From Oscillospiraceae bacterium (GTDB taxonomy: Bacteria > Bacillota > Clostridia > Oscillospirales > Ruminococcaceae): a DNA stretch of 64,000 nt. The DNA is taken from assembly GCA_019424695.1 (NCBI GenBank), contig JAHYZA010000005.1, positions 226,134 through 290,133 of the forward strand. The letters run 5' to 3'. The first letter of the stretch is position 1; every line of letters starts with the position of its first letter. Both the position numbers and the translations under genes were made by a program. The notes beneath the pieces are model-generated. The model was not told the DNA's origin, searched no databases, and saw only the letters and a program-made list of their open reading frames with translations. Positions 15,675-22,982 of this stretch are shown piece by piece.

Positions 15675-16487
15675 ATGCCTGTATTGCTTGCGATACTGAA
15701 ATTTGTGGGCATTCTGCTGCTGGCAATTCTTGTGTTGATTCTGGTGGCGCTGCTGTTGCCCCTTGGATTTGCAATTGAATATCGCCCGACCCGGATTCGG
15801 GTTTGGGCCGTGTACGGACCTTTGCGCCGCAGGGTATGGTCACATCGTATGGACCATCGGATATTCCGTCCGAAATCTTCCCCTTTAAGGTCAGAAGCAA
15901 ATGCGGAAGGGACGGCCTCCTCATCCAATGGACAGGACGCGGCCAAGCGGGCTTCTGCACCGGTTAGTGATGCGCCGCCGTCGCTCATGGAGGCGGAGCG
16001 GTCTTCCACGAAACCACCTCCTTTCCAGGAAGCGGCCTTGCCGGAAGAAGAGGAGGAAGAATTGCCATCCGGTGCAATGGGACGAATCGAGCGCATGCTG
16101 ATGTTACTGGAGGAAGATCCCAAGGTCCTGGCCGACTGCGTGTTGGGACATATACGTTGGTTGCACCGGCATTCGTTTTTCAAAATGAGCATTCGCCATG
16201 TGGATGTTTTCTGGACGGTTACCTGCGAAGACGCAGCAGCAACAGCGATTGCATACGGCGCAGAAATGACAGCGCTGAATACCGCCCTGGCACTGGTGCA
16301 GCAGAATGTTCGCATGCAGAGCGACCGTCTCTGCCTCGAACCGGATTTTATCGGAGCACGGCGTGCCGAGCGCAGGATTTCGTGCACCATATCCGCCAGC
16401 GCAATTCTGATGGTCCATCTGCTGTATCGTATTTGGAAGGACCCGCTGCTGCAACCTGCGGCGCAACCGGAACCGCAAAACAATTGA
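15675..16487 (+). CDS. DUF2953 membrane protein
   Basis: A 270-residue protein with one N-terminal membrane segment (about 8-32), a long low-complexity linker rich in Ser, Pro and Glu (about 70-130) with a run of five or more glutamates, and a C-terminal DUF2953 domain. This family lies beside ytfJ/gerW in Bacillus and Clostridium, and the same neighbour is seen here. A role in sporulation or germination is inferred only from that association. Confidence 0.85.
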   Translation: MPVLLAILKFVGILLLAILVLILVALLLPLGFAIEYRPTRIRVWAVYGPLRRRVWSHRMDHRIFRPKSSPLRSEANAEGTASSSNGQDAAKRASAPVSDAPPSLMEAERSSTKPPPFQEAALPEEEEEELPSGAMGRIERMLMLLEEDPKVLADCVLGHIRWLHRHSFFKMSIRHVDVFWTVTCEDAAATAIAYGAEMTALNTALALVQQNVRMQSDRLCLEPDFIGARRAERRISCTISASAILMVHLLYRIWKDPLLQPAAQPEPQNN

Positions 16488-16518
16488 CATACATCATTTA
16501 TGATTGGGAGGAGATTTT

Positions 16519-16917
16519 ATGGCAGAACATCCGATTCAAGGTTTGATGGGGGTTACCATCGACAAAATCCGTGAGATGGTGGATACCAGCACCATCATCG
16601 GCGATCCCATCCGGGTTGACGCTGCGACCACCATCATTCCGGTATCCCGTGTTACCTTTGGTTTCGCCTCCGGCGGTTCCGATGTGGCGCCGAAATCGGA
16701 AAAGCAGATGTTTGGCGGCGGCACCGGTGCCGGCGTTTCGGTGACGCCGGTTGCTTTCCTGGTGATCTCTGGCGGCAATGTGCGCACGGTACAGTTGATC
16801 GAGAAGGTCACCGCAGTGGACAACGCCATCGCCGCACTGCCGGATCTGGTGGATAAAATCACGTCGATGGTCAAAAAGGACAAGGCCGAAGAGGCTGCAT
16901 CTGAACATAAGGAGTAA
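16519..16917 (+). CDS. ytfJ: GerW-family spore protein YtfJ
   Basis: A 132-residue GerW/YtfJ protein. Typical features: MAEHPIQGLMGVTIDKIREMVD, the IIGDPI step, VTFGFASGGSD, a Gly-rich FGGGTGAGVSVTPVAFLVI segment and a charged C-terminal tail. In Bacillus GerW is a forespore protein needed for normal germination. The start MAEHP at 16519 follows GGGAGGAG; the ATG at 16504 overlaps that site and is unlikely. It is 2 bases from rluB. Confidence 0.93.
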   Translation: MAEHPIQGLMGVTIDKIREMVDTSTIIGDPIRVDAATTIIPVSRVTFGFASGGSDVAPKSEKQMFGGGTGAGVSVTPVAFLVISGGNVRTVQLIEKVTAVDNAIAALPDLVDKITSMVKKDKAEEAASEHKE

Positions 16918-16919
16918 GC

Positions 16920-17723
16920 ATGGCAGAACAACGGATTCAAAAAGTTTTGGCAGATCAGGGAATTTGCTCGCGCCGCGAGGCGGAGCGCTTGATCGCCGCC
17001 GGAAAAGTCAAAGTGAATGGGCGTCCTGTCGGACTCGGAGATAAAATGGACCCCGATTACGACAAGGTCTCTATTGACGGAAAAAACGTTCGCATTGTGC
17101 GGAAACGGCAGTATACCTACATTATGCTGCATAAACCCCGGGGCTATCTGACGACTCGCTCCGATGACCGGGGAAGAAAGACCGTCATGGATCTCGTCTC
17201 GGATGTACCTGCCATGCTGCGCCCGGTGGGCCGTCTTGACAAAGACAGTGAAGGGCTGCTTCTGATGACTGATGACGGCACCTTCATCAACTTGCTGACC
17301 CACCCCTCTGGCGGAGTGGGCAAGCTGTATCGTGTCACCGTGAATCCGCGTGCCACGGAAGAGCAGGTCGTACAGATGGCTTCCGGCGTTGTATTGGACG
17401 ATGGTGTTCGTACCCAGCCCTGTGTGATTCATGTAGTGACGGATGAGCCGGGGCGCACTGTGCTGGAAATCACTCTGCACGAAGGGCGCAACCGCCAGAT
17501 TCGTCGCATGTGCTCGGCGGTGGGTTTACAGGTGGTGCGCCTGAAACGAAGCGCCGAAGGACCGGTGAAGCTGGGGATGCTGCAGCCGGGCGAATACCGT
17601 GAATTGAAGAAGTCGGAGGTCTCCGCGCTGCGCAATGCGGCACAGAAAACCACCCGTGCCACATCGGCAAACAAACCGGCGGCATCCCGTCGTCCAGGCC
17701 CCCTCAAACGTTTGGAAAAATGA
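16920..17723 (+). CDS. rluB: 23S/16S rRNA pseudouridine synthase, RluB/RsuA family
   Basis: Isomerises uridine in rRNA. An S4 RNA-binding domain (about 3-50: RIQKVLADQGICSRREAERLIAAGKVKVNG) is followed by the catalytic domain with RPVGRLDKDSEGLLLMT, whose Asp in GRLDKD is the catalytic residue, and HEGRNRQIRRMC. The 267-residue length ends in a basic tail rich in Arg, Pro and Ala (about 235-267). An AAGGAG site precedes the ATG. It ends the scpA-ytfJ run. Confidence 0.93.
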   Translation: MAEQRIQKVLADQGICSRREAERLIAAGKVKVNGRPVGLGDKMDPDYDKVSIDGKNVRIVRKRQYTYIMLHKPRGYLTTRSDDRGRKTVMDLVSDVPAMLRPVGRLDKDSEGLLLMTDDGTFINLLTHPSGGVGKLYRVTVNPRATEEQVVQMASGVVLDDGVRTQPCVIHVVTDEPGRTVLEITLHEGRNRQIRRMCSAVGLQVVRLKRSAEGPVKLGMLQPGEYRELKKSEVSALRNAAQKTTRATSANKPAASRRPGPLKRLEK

Positions 17724-17793
17724 TTTTTCAATAAAGCTGCAACAAACTCCAAAAAAAGAGTGAAAAAATCCAGAAAAACTAAAGAGTTTCTAC

Positions 17794-17822
17794 TTGTGGA
17801 ATTTTACACAAAGTAGTATAAT
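17794..17822 (+). promoter_or_regulatory. Promoter with Rex operator, carboxyltransferase operon
   Basis: TTGTGG (17794-17799) and TATAAT (17817-17822) form a promoter with a 17-base spacer. The 18 bases 17794-17811, TTGTGGAATTTTACACAA, differ from the Rex form TTGTGAAATTTTTCACAA at two positions, with the TTGTG...CACAA arms intact. The site covers the -35 box and most of the spacer, so a bound Rex would block RNA polymerase. Rex leaves DNA when NADH/NAD+ is high; that the operon is Rex-controlled is inference from the site. Confidence 0.72.
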
Positions 17823-17892
17823 TGTGCCAAATGACATATTTTTATGAACATTTTCACAAAAAACAGTCAGTCTTATCATAGGAGGTCACTGT

Positions 17893-19215
17893 ATGGCAGC
17901 AAACAAACCCGGCAAGGCAGAAATCCTTGCAGCATTTTTTGACGACGGCGCATTCTCGCCGCTGTATACGGAAGGCGCCGTCAGTGCGGCGTACGGCTGT
18001 GCCAATGGGCAGAGTGTGTATGTTGTGTTTGAGAATGGCGAACCTGTCGGTGTGCAGGATATTAAAAAGAATATCCGCGTACTGGAAATGGCAGCGCAGA
18101 CAGGCGCACCTGTGGTAACTTTCTACAACTCTACCGGTGCCAAGCTGGACGGCGGGCTGGAACTGCTCAATGCTACGGCGGCACTGACGGCTGAGATTGC
18201 ACGTGTTTCCGGTGTAGTACCGCAGATTGCGGTGATCACGGGCACCTGCGCAGGCACCAACGCCATCAATGCGGCGGCGGCCGATGTGTGTGTTATGGCC
18301 GAAGATGCAGAGCTTTTCCTCAATGCTCCGTTTACGGCGGAAGACAGCGTCGGAGGTGCAGGTTCTGCTGCGTTTGCTGCAAAGGCGGGTGTCGCGGCGG
18401 TCACAGCTGCGGATGCTGTGACGGCTGCCAAGCAGGCGGCAAGCATCGTGGCACTGCTGCCGGCAAACAACCTGGCAGGTCCGGCACTGTTTGATTTTGA
18501 GCCTTCCGGTAAGACGATCAGCCTGGCCAAGTACACGGCATCTGATGCGGTGGCGGCTTTGGCCGATGCCGACAGTGTTGTGGAACTCTACAGCGGCTAC
18601 GGCAAGAATATCGTCACAGCCCTGGCCACGATCAATGGCAGCGCCGTGGGCATCGTTGCTACCGAAAAGGCCGCTATTTGCCATAAGTGCACCGCAAAGG
18701 CGGCACGTTTTGTCCGCCTTTGCGATGCTTACAGCATCCCGGTCGTAACGGTGGTCAACAGTAATGGCTTTGTGAAGAGCGAGGGCGATGATCAGGCCGG
18801 TGGTATTCGTCAGGCTGCCCGTATGGCCGGTGTCTACGCTGAGGCCACGACGGCTAAGGTTGCCGTGCTTGTGGGCGAGGCAGTCGGTCCGGTCTATACT
18901 GTCTTTGCGGCTTGTGCCGACTGGCGCGTGGCGGTCAAGGGCTGCACCATTGCCCCCTTGGCACCTGAAACGGCGGTCAGCGTTCTGTACAAGGACGAAA
19001 TCTATGCTTCCGACAACATTGCCAACGCAACCAAAGCCAAGGCAGATGCGTATGCCAAGGATGTATGCGGCGCTGAAGCTGCCGCTGCAAATGGGGCTGC
19101 CGATGCTGTCTGCGATGCGGCGTCTGCCCGCGGTGCCGTCGCACAGGCTCTGGATATGCTGGCCAGCAAGCGTGCGGTGCGCCTGGCCAAGAAGCATGGC
19201 AATATTACGCTGTAA
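17893..19215 (+). CDS. Carboxyltransferase-domain protein (12S-like), divergent
   Basis: A 440-residue protein with two crotonase-fold halves (about 40-190 and 235-410) like the carboxyltransferase subunit of methylmalonyl-CoA carboxytransferase, decarboxylase or acyl-CoA carboxylases. The second half is clearest: ARFVRLCDAYSIPVVTVV then AGGIRQAARMAGVYAEATTAKVAVLVG. It is shorter than usual (about 510-520), very alanine rich, and the DVPGF-type motif reads VNSNGF while the RKAYGGAY-type segment reads GEAVGPVY, so the acyl-CoA site may be altered. An AGGAGG site precedes the ATG. It is first in an operon with a biotin carrier and a 5S/OadA-like subunit. Confidence 0.8.
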   Translation: MAANKPGKAEILAAFFDDGAFSPLYTEGAVSAAYGCANGQSVYVVFENGEPVGVQDIKKNIRVLEMAAQTGAPVVTFYNSTGAKLDGGLELLNATAALTAEIARVSGVVPQIAVITGTCAGTNAINAAAADVCVMAEDAELFLNAPFTAEDSVGGAGSAAFAAKAGVAAVTAADAVTAAKQAASIVALLPANNLAGPALFDFEPSGKTISLAKYTASDAVAALADADSVVELYSGYGKNIVTALATINGSAVGIVATEKAAICHKCTAKAARFVRLCDAYSIPVVTVVNSNGFVKSEGDDQAGGIRQAARMAGVYAEATTAKVAVLVGEAVGPVYTVFAACADWRVAVKGCTIAPLAPETAVSVLYKDEIYASDNIANATKAKADAYAKDVCGAEAAAANGAADAVCDAASARGAVAQALDMLASKRAVRLAKKHGNITL

Positions 19216-19269
19216 GCACCCGCTCACAGAATAAAATCATGAATCTTGATTTTTAAGGAGGAACTTCCT

Positions 19270-19644
19270 ATGAAAAACCTGATCGTTACCGTTAACGGTG
19301 TTGCTTACAATGTCACGGTTGAGGAGGGCACCGGCGCTCCTGTTGCTGCCGCTGCACCTGCCCCTGCAGCTCCGGCTCCTGCTGCTCCTGCCGCACCCGC
19401 CGCTCCGGCTGCTCCCGCTGGTGCCGCCGGCTCTGTGGTGGTCAATGCTCCGATGCCCGGTAATATCCTGGATGTGAAGGTGAAGCCCGGTGATTCCGTC
19501 AAAGCGGGTGATACGCTGCTCATCCTCGAAGCGATGAAGATGGAAAATGAGATCAGCGCTCCGCAGGATGGCACCATCGCCAGCATCGATGTGCGCAAGG
19601 GCGACGTCGTGGATTCCGGCGCGCTGCTGTGCACCATGAACTGA
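19270..19644 (+). CDS. Biotin carboxyl carrier protein
   Basis: A 124-residue biotin carrier. A short N-terminal region (MKNLIVTVNGVAYNVTVEEG) is followed by an Ala/Pro linker of about 35 residues and a C-terminal biotinyl domain (about 55-124) with the EAMKMENE motif that carries biotin on Lys. This layout matches the 1.3S subunit of transcarboxylase and the gamma/carrier subunits of Na+-pump decarboxylases. A TTAAGGAGGAA site precedes the ATG. It carries CO2 between the proteins encoded on either side. Confidence 0.95.
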   Translation: MKNLIVTVNGVAYNVTVEEGTGAPVAAAAPAPAAPAPAAPAAPAAPAAPAGAAGSVVVNAPMPGNILDVKVKPGDSVKAGDTLLILEAMKMENEISAPQDGTIASIDVRKGDVVDSGALLCTMN

Positions 19645-19660
19645 TCGAAAGGCGAGGTGA

Positions 19661-21070
19661 ATGACATTGGCTAAGAAACCCATCAAAATTACCGAGGTCG
19701 TTCTGCGCGATGCGCACCAATCTCTGCTCGCCACCCGTATGACGATGGACGAAATGCGTCCCATCCTGCCCGAGATGGACAAGATTCCGTATTTCTCCGT
19801 GGAATGCTGGGGCGGTGCCACTTTCGACTCCTGCATCCGCTTCCTCGACGAGGACCCGTGGGAACGCCTGCGCATTCTGCGCAAGGAATTGCCCCATCAG
19901 AAGCTGCAGATGCTGTTCCGCGGCCAGAATATGTTGGGCTATCGCCCGTATGCGGACGATGCCGTCGAGTATTTCGTACAGAAGTCCGTTGCCAACGGCA
20001 TTGATGTTATCCGTATCTTCGATGCGCTGAACGATCCGCGCAACCTGCAGACTGCCATCAAGGCGGCCAACAAGGAAGGCGCTCACGTGCAGGCTTGTAT
20101 CAGCTACACGCTGAGCCCTGTACATAACAACGAGTACTTTGCCAAGTATGCCAAGACCCTGGAAGAGATGGGCGCGGATTCCATCTGCATCAAGGATATG
20201 GCCGGCCTGCTCAAGCCTTATACCTGCTATGACCTTGTCAAAGAGCTGAAGTCCACCATTAAAATTCCTGTGGACATTCACAGCCACTACACCGCTGGTC
20301 TGGCGTCCATGTCCATCCTGAAGGGCATTGAGGCTGGTGCCGACATCATCGATACGGCCATGAGCCCGCTGGCGCTGGGTACTTCTCACATGCCCACCGA
20401 GAGCCTTGTTGCCGCGCTGCAGGGAACCGATTATGATACGGGCCTCGATCTTAACCAGCTCAACGTTGTGCGTGCGTACTTTGCCAAGTTGCGTGAAAAG
20501 TACATCGCCAACGGCCAGATCAGCCCTAAGTCTTTGGGCGTTGATGCCAACACCCTGCTGTACCAGGTCCCGGGCGGCATGTTCTCCAACATGCTGAAGC
20601 AGTTGAAGGATGCCGGCAAGGAAGACAAGCTGGATGAAGTGCTTGCCGAGATTCCTCGCGTACGTGAAGATGCCGGTTATCCGCCGCTGGTCACGCCTAC
20701 CAGCCAGATCGTCGGCACGCAGGCTGTCTTTAATGTCATTCTGGGTGAGCGTTACAAGATGGTTACCAAGGAGTTCAAGGGCCTGGTCCATGGTGATTAC
20801 GGTAAGACTCCCGCTCCCATCAAGAAAGAGTTCAGCGATTTCATCCTGAAAGGCGAGAAGCCCATCACCTGCCGCTTTGCGGATACGCTGGAACCCGAGA
20901 TGGACAAACTGAAGGCAGAAGCCTCCAAGTATGCCATTCAGGAAGAGGACGTGCTGACCTACGCGATGTTCCCGCAGGTAGCGCCGAAGTTCTTCGAGAA
21001 GCGCAATGCCCGCCTGCAGGGCGTGGATGCACTGCATGCCGACTACGAGAACAAATCCCATCCCGTCTGA
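19661..21070 (+). CDS. oadA: Oxaloacetate decarboxylase alpha / transcarboxylase 5S-like subunit
   Basis: Moves CO2 between oxaloacetate/pyruvate and biotin. The 469-residue protein has a TIM barrel (about 8-270) with TEVVLRDAHQSLLATRM, the CWGGATFDSCIRFL segment, ICIKDMAGLLKP with the catalytic Lys, and the IHSHYTAG metal site, followed by the conserved PYC/OADA domain (about 290-460). Unlike many OadA proteins it has no fused biotin domain; the carrier is the separate gene just upstream. No OadB/OadG membrane subunits and no biotin carboxylase are nearby, so transcarboxylase or soluble decarboxylase activity is more likely than a sodium pump. Confidence 0.92.
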   Translation: MTLAKKPIKITEVVLRDAHQSLLATRMTMDEMRPILPEMDKIPYFSVECWGGATFDSCIRFLDEDPWERLRILRKELPHQKLQMLFRGQNMLGYRPYADDAVEYFVQKSVANGIDVIRIFDALNDPRNLQTAIKAANKEGAHVQACISYTLSPVHNNEYFAKYAKTLEEMGADSICIKDMAGLLKPYTCYDLVKELKSTIKIPVDIHSHYTAGLASMSILKGIEAGADIIDTAMSPLALGTSHMPTESLVAALQGTDYDTGLDLNQLNVVRAYFAKLREKYIANGQISPKSLGVDANTLLYQVPGGMFSNMLKQLKDAGKEDKLDEVLAEIPRVREDAGYPPLVTPTSQIVGTQAVFNVILGERYKMVTKEFKGLVHGDYGKTPAPIKKEFSDFILKGEKPITCRFADTLEPEMDKLKAEASKYAIQEEDVLTYAMFPQVAPKFFEKRNARLQGVDALHADYENKSHPV

Positions 21071-21082
21071 TTGAATTTTCTG

Positions 21083-21111
21083 CCGCCCCCGCGTCATGCG
21101 GGGGCGGTTTT
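21083..21111 (+). terminator. Intrinsic terminator of the carboxyltransferase operon
   Basis: CCGCCCCCGC (21083-21092) pairs perfectly with GCGGGGGCGG (21098-21107) and is followed by TTTTG. Confidence 0.92.
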
Positions 21112-21172
21112 GTGTTGCCCGTGTAAAATTTCGCCGGAAAAGATGGGGAAACGCGATATGCCACCTTGCATC

Positions 21173-21201
21173 TTGCCTGTAAAAATAGTACAATATACAA
21201 T
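21173..21201 (+). promoter_or_regulatory. Promoter of the yicC-remA-gmk-priA run
   Basis: TTGCCT at 21173-21178 and TACAAT at 21196-21201 with a 17-base spacer. This seems to drive the long housekeeping run to thiN. Confidence 0.7.
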
Positions 21202-21251
21202 ATATGTTTTTGTGCGACCAGGACAAAAAACACAGGCATGAGGTGTAGGGT

Positions 21252-22130
21252 ATGGTTTTAAGCATGACAGGCTACGGCCGTGCAGGGGCTTTGCTGCATG
21301 GGCGGGATATCAAGGTGGAACTGCGCAGCGTCAACGCACGTTTTTTTGAGTATTCCTCCCGGTTGCCACGCTCCTGCGCTTTTCTGGAAGACAAGCTGAA
21401 AAAGCTGGTTGCTTCCAAAGTCAGCCGCGGCAAGGTGGAATTGAGCCTTTCCATTCAAACGGTTACGGCAGCGGATACGGTGGTCACCGTCAACTGGCAG
21501 CTGGCGCAGGGATATCGTGCGGCGCTGAATGCTATGTCGGAACGGATGGATTTGAAAAATGATGTGACCGCCGGCATGCTGGCTCGTTTTCCGGATGTGT
21601 TGACACAGACCGCTGCGCCTACCAATGAGGAAGAGCTTTGGCAGGATGTACAGTCTGTAGCACAGCAGGCTATTGAATCTTTCGTAGCAATGCGTGCCAC
21701 TGAGGGAGAAAAGCTGAAAGAAGATGTATCCGGCCGCCTGACAACCATCGAAACCCTGGTCGGCCAGATCGAACAGGACAGCGCCGGCCGCGTGCAAGCA
21801 TACAGTGATAAGCTGTATGCGCGTTTGCAGGAACTTCTGGGAGACCGGACCATTGATGAAGCGCGACTTGTAACGGAAGCGGCTATTTTTGCAGACAAGA
21901 CCGCCATCGACGAAGAGACTGTTCGCCTTCACAGCCATGTGGCGCAGTACCGCGAGATTCTGGAACTCAACGAACCCATCGGCCGCAAGCTGGATTTTCT
22001 GACGCAGGAACTTAACCGCGAGTCCAACACGATTGGCTCCAAGTGCCAGGATGTGGCCATTACACGGTTGGTGGTAGAACTCAAGTCTGAGATTGAAAAA
22101 ATCCGCGAACAGATTCAGAACATAGAGTAA
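21252..22130 (+). CDS. yicC: YicC/YloC-family endoribonuclease
   Basis: A 292-residue YicC/YloC protein. It starts with the family signature MVLSMTGYGRA and SVNARFFEYSSRLPR, and ends with the DUF1732 region (LNEPIGRKLDFLTQELNRESNTIGSKCQD, about 236-264). Members act as endoribonucleases in RNA turnover. A GAGGTGTAGGG site precedes the ATG. It heads the block yicC-remA-gmk-priA as in Bacillus. Confidence 0.95.
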   Translation: MVLSMTGYGRAGALLHGRDIKVELRSVNARFFEYSSRLPRSCAFLEDKLKKLVASKVSRGKVELSLSIQTVTAADTVVTVNWQLAQGYRAALNAMSERMDLKNDVTAGMLARFPDVLTQTAAPTNEEELWQDVQSVAQQAIESFVAMRATEGEKLKEDVSGRLTTIETLVGQIEQDSAGRVQAYSDKLYARLQELLGDRTIDEARLVTEAAIFADKTAIDEETVRLHSHVAQYREILELNEPIGRKLDFLTQELNRESNTIGSKCQDVAITRLVVELKSEIEKIREQIQNIE

Positions 22131-22140
22131 GGAAAACGCT

Positions 22141-22389
22141 ATGAAGCTGATCAACATTGGATTTGGTAACATGGTCAATGCAGATCGAGTTATCGCTGTC
22201 GTCAGTCCCGATTCGGCGCCCATCAAGCGGCTCGTGCAGGATGCGCGGGAAAAGGGGGCTTTGATCGATGCGTCCTACGGACGGCGTACACAGGCTGTTT
22301 TGATTATGGATTCCGATCATGTAATTCTTTCCGGCATTGCGCTGGACAGTGTTACGGGACGTTTTGCCCAAGAGGAATCGGCAGAGTAA
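22141..22389 (+). CDS. remA: RemA/ExtA-family DNA-binding regulator (DUF370)
   Basis: An 82-residue RemA-family protein: MKLINIGFGNMVNADRVIAVVSPDSAPIKRL, then ALIDASYGRRTQAVLIMDS. In Bacillus RemA is an oligomeric DNA-binding activator of biofilm matrix operons; in Clostridia its targets are largely unknown. A GTAAGGAAAA site precedes the ATG. It lies 10 bases after yicC and 14 before gmk, the conserved order. Confidence 0.93.
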   Translation: MKLINIGFGNMVNADRVIAVVSPDSAPIKRLVQDAREKGALIDASYGRRTQAVLIMDSDHVILSGIALDSVTGRFAQEESAE

Positions 22390-22403
22390 AGGGGTAAGGA
22401 TTT

Positions 22404-22982
22404 ATGAAAGGCGAAAAATATCTGTTTGTTGTTTCAGGGCCCTCTGGAACCGGCAAAGATACCGTGGTGGCCAGTCTTTTGAAGAACCACCCGGAAATCC
22501 AGCACACGGTTTCGGCTACTACCCGTGCGCCGCGTGAAGGGGAAAAAGATGGCATCAACTATCACTTCATGACCGTGGCGGACTTCGAGGATCATCTGGC
22601 CCACGACCAGATTGTGGAGCACACGCAGTATTGTGGCAACTATTATGGTACGCTGCGCAGTGAAATCGAGACCCGGATGGAACGCGGGATTCCGGTGATT
22701 CTGGTCATCGAGGTGGAAGGCGCCGGAAACATCAAAAAAATGTATCCCAGCGCCACGACGATTTTTGTTTTGCCCCCCGACATGCAGGAGCTGGAGCGCC
22801 GGCTGCGCAACCGCGGCACAGAAGACGAAGAAACCATCCAGCGTCGCCTGAAACGTGCAGAAACCGAGATCGCAAACTCCATCGAGTATGACGAGCATGT
22901 TGTCAATGTACAGGTAGATACCTGTGCTGAGAGCCTGTACTCGATCATTCAGTTCCACCTCCAACACGGCAAGGACGAATGA
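22404..22982 (+). CDS. gmk: Guanylate kinase
   Basis: Phosphorylates GMP to GDP. The 192-residue length is typical. Walker A is VVSGPSGTGKDTV (about 9-21), followed by TTRAPREGEKDGINYHFMT, the GMP-binding region, and the lid segment RRLRNRGTEDEETIQRRL. An AAAGGGGTAAGG site precedes the ATG. Its stop overlaps the priA start by 4 bases (ATGA), which leaves no room for rpoZ or coaBC that lie here in Bacillus. Confidence 0.97.
   Translation: MKGEKYLFVVSGPSGTGKDTVVASLLKNHPEIQHTVSATTRAPREGEKDGINYHFMTVADFEDHLAHDQIVEHTQYCGNYYGTLRSEIETRMERGIPVILVIEVEGAGNIKKMYPSATTIFVLPPDMQELERRLRNRGTEDEETIQRRLKRAETEIANSIEYDEHVVNVQVDTCAESLYSIIQFHLQHGKDE

Noticed and set aside
19553..21265. A 570-codon minus-strand open frame opposite the OadA-like gene
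   Set aside because: It spans a terminator and a promoter and mirrors a strongly coding gene; no domain is recognisable.
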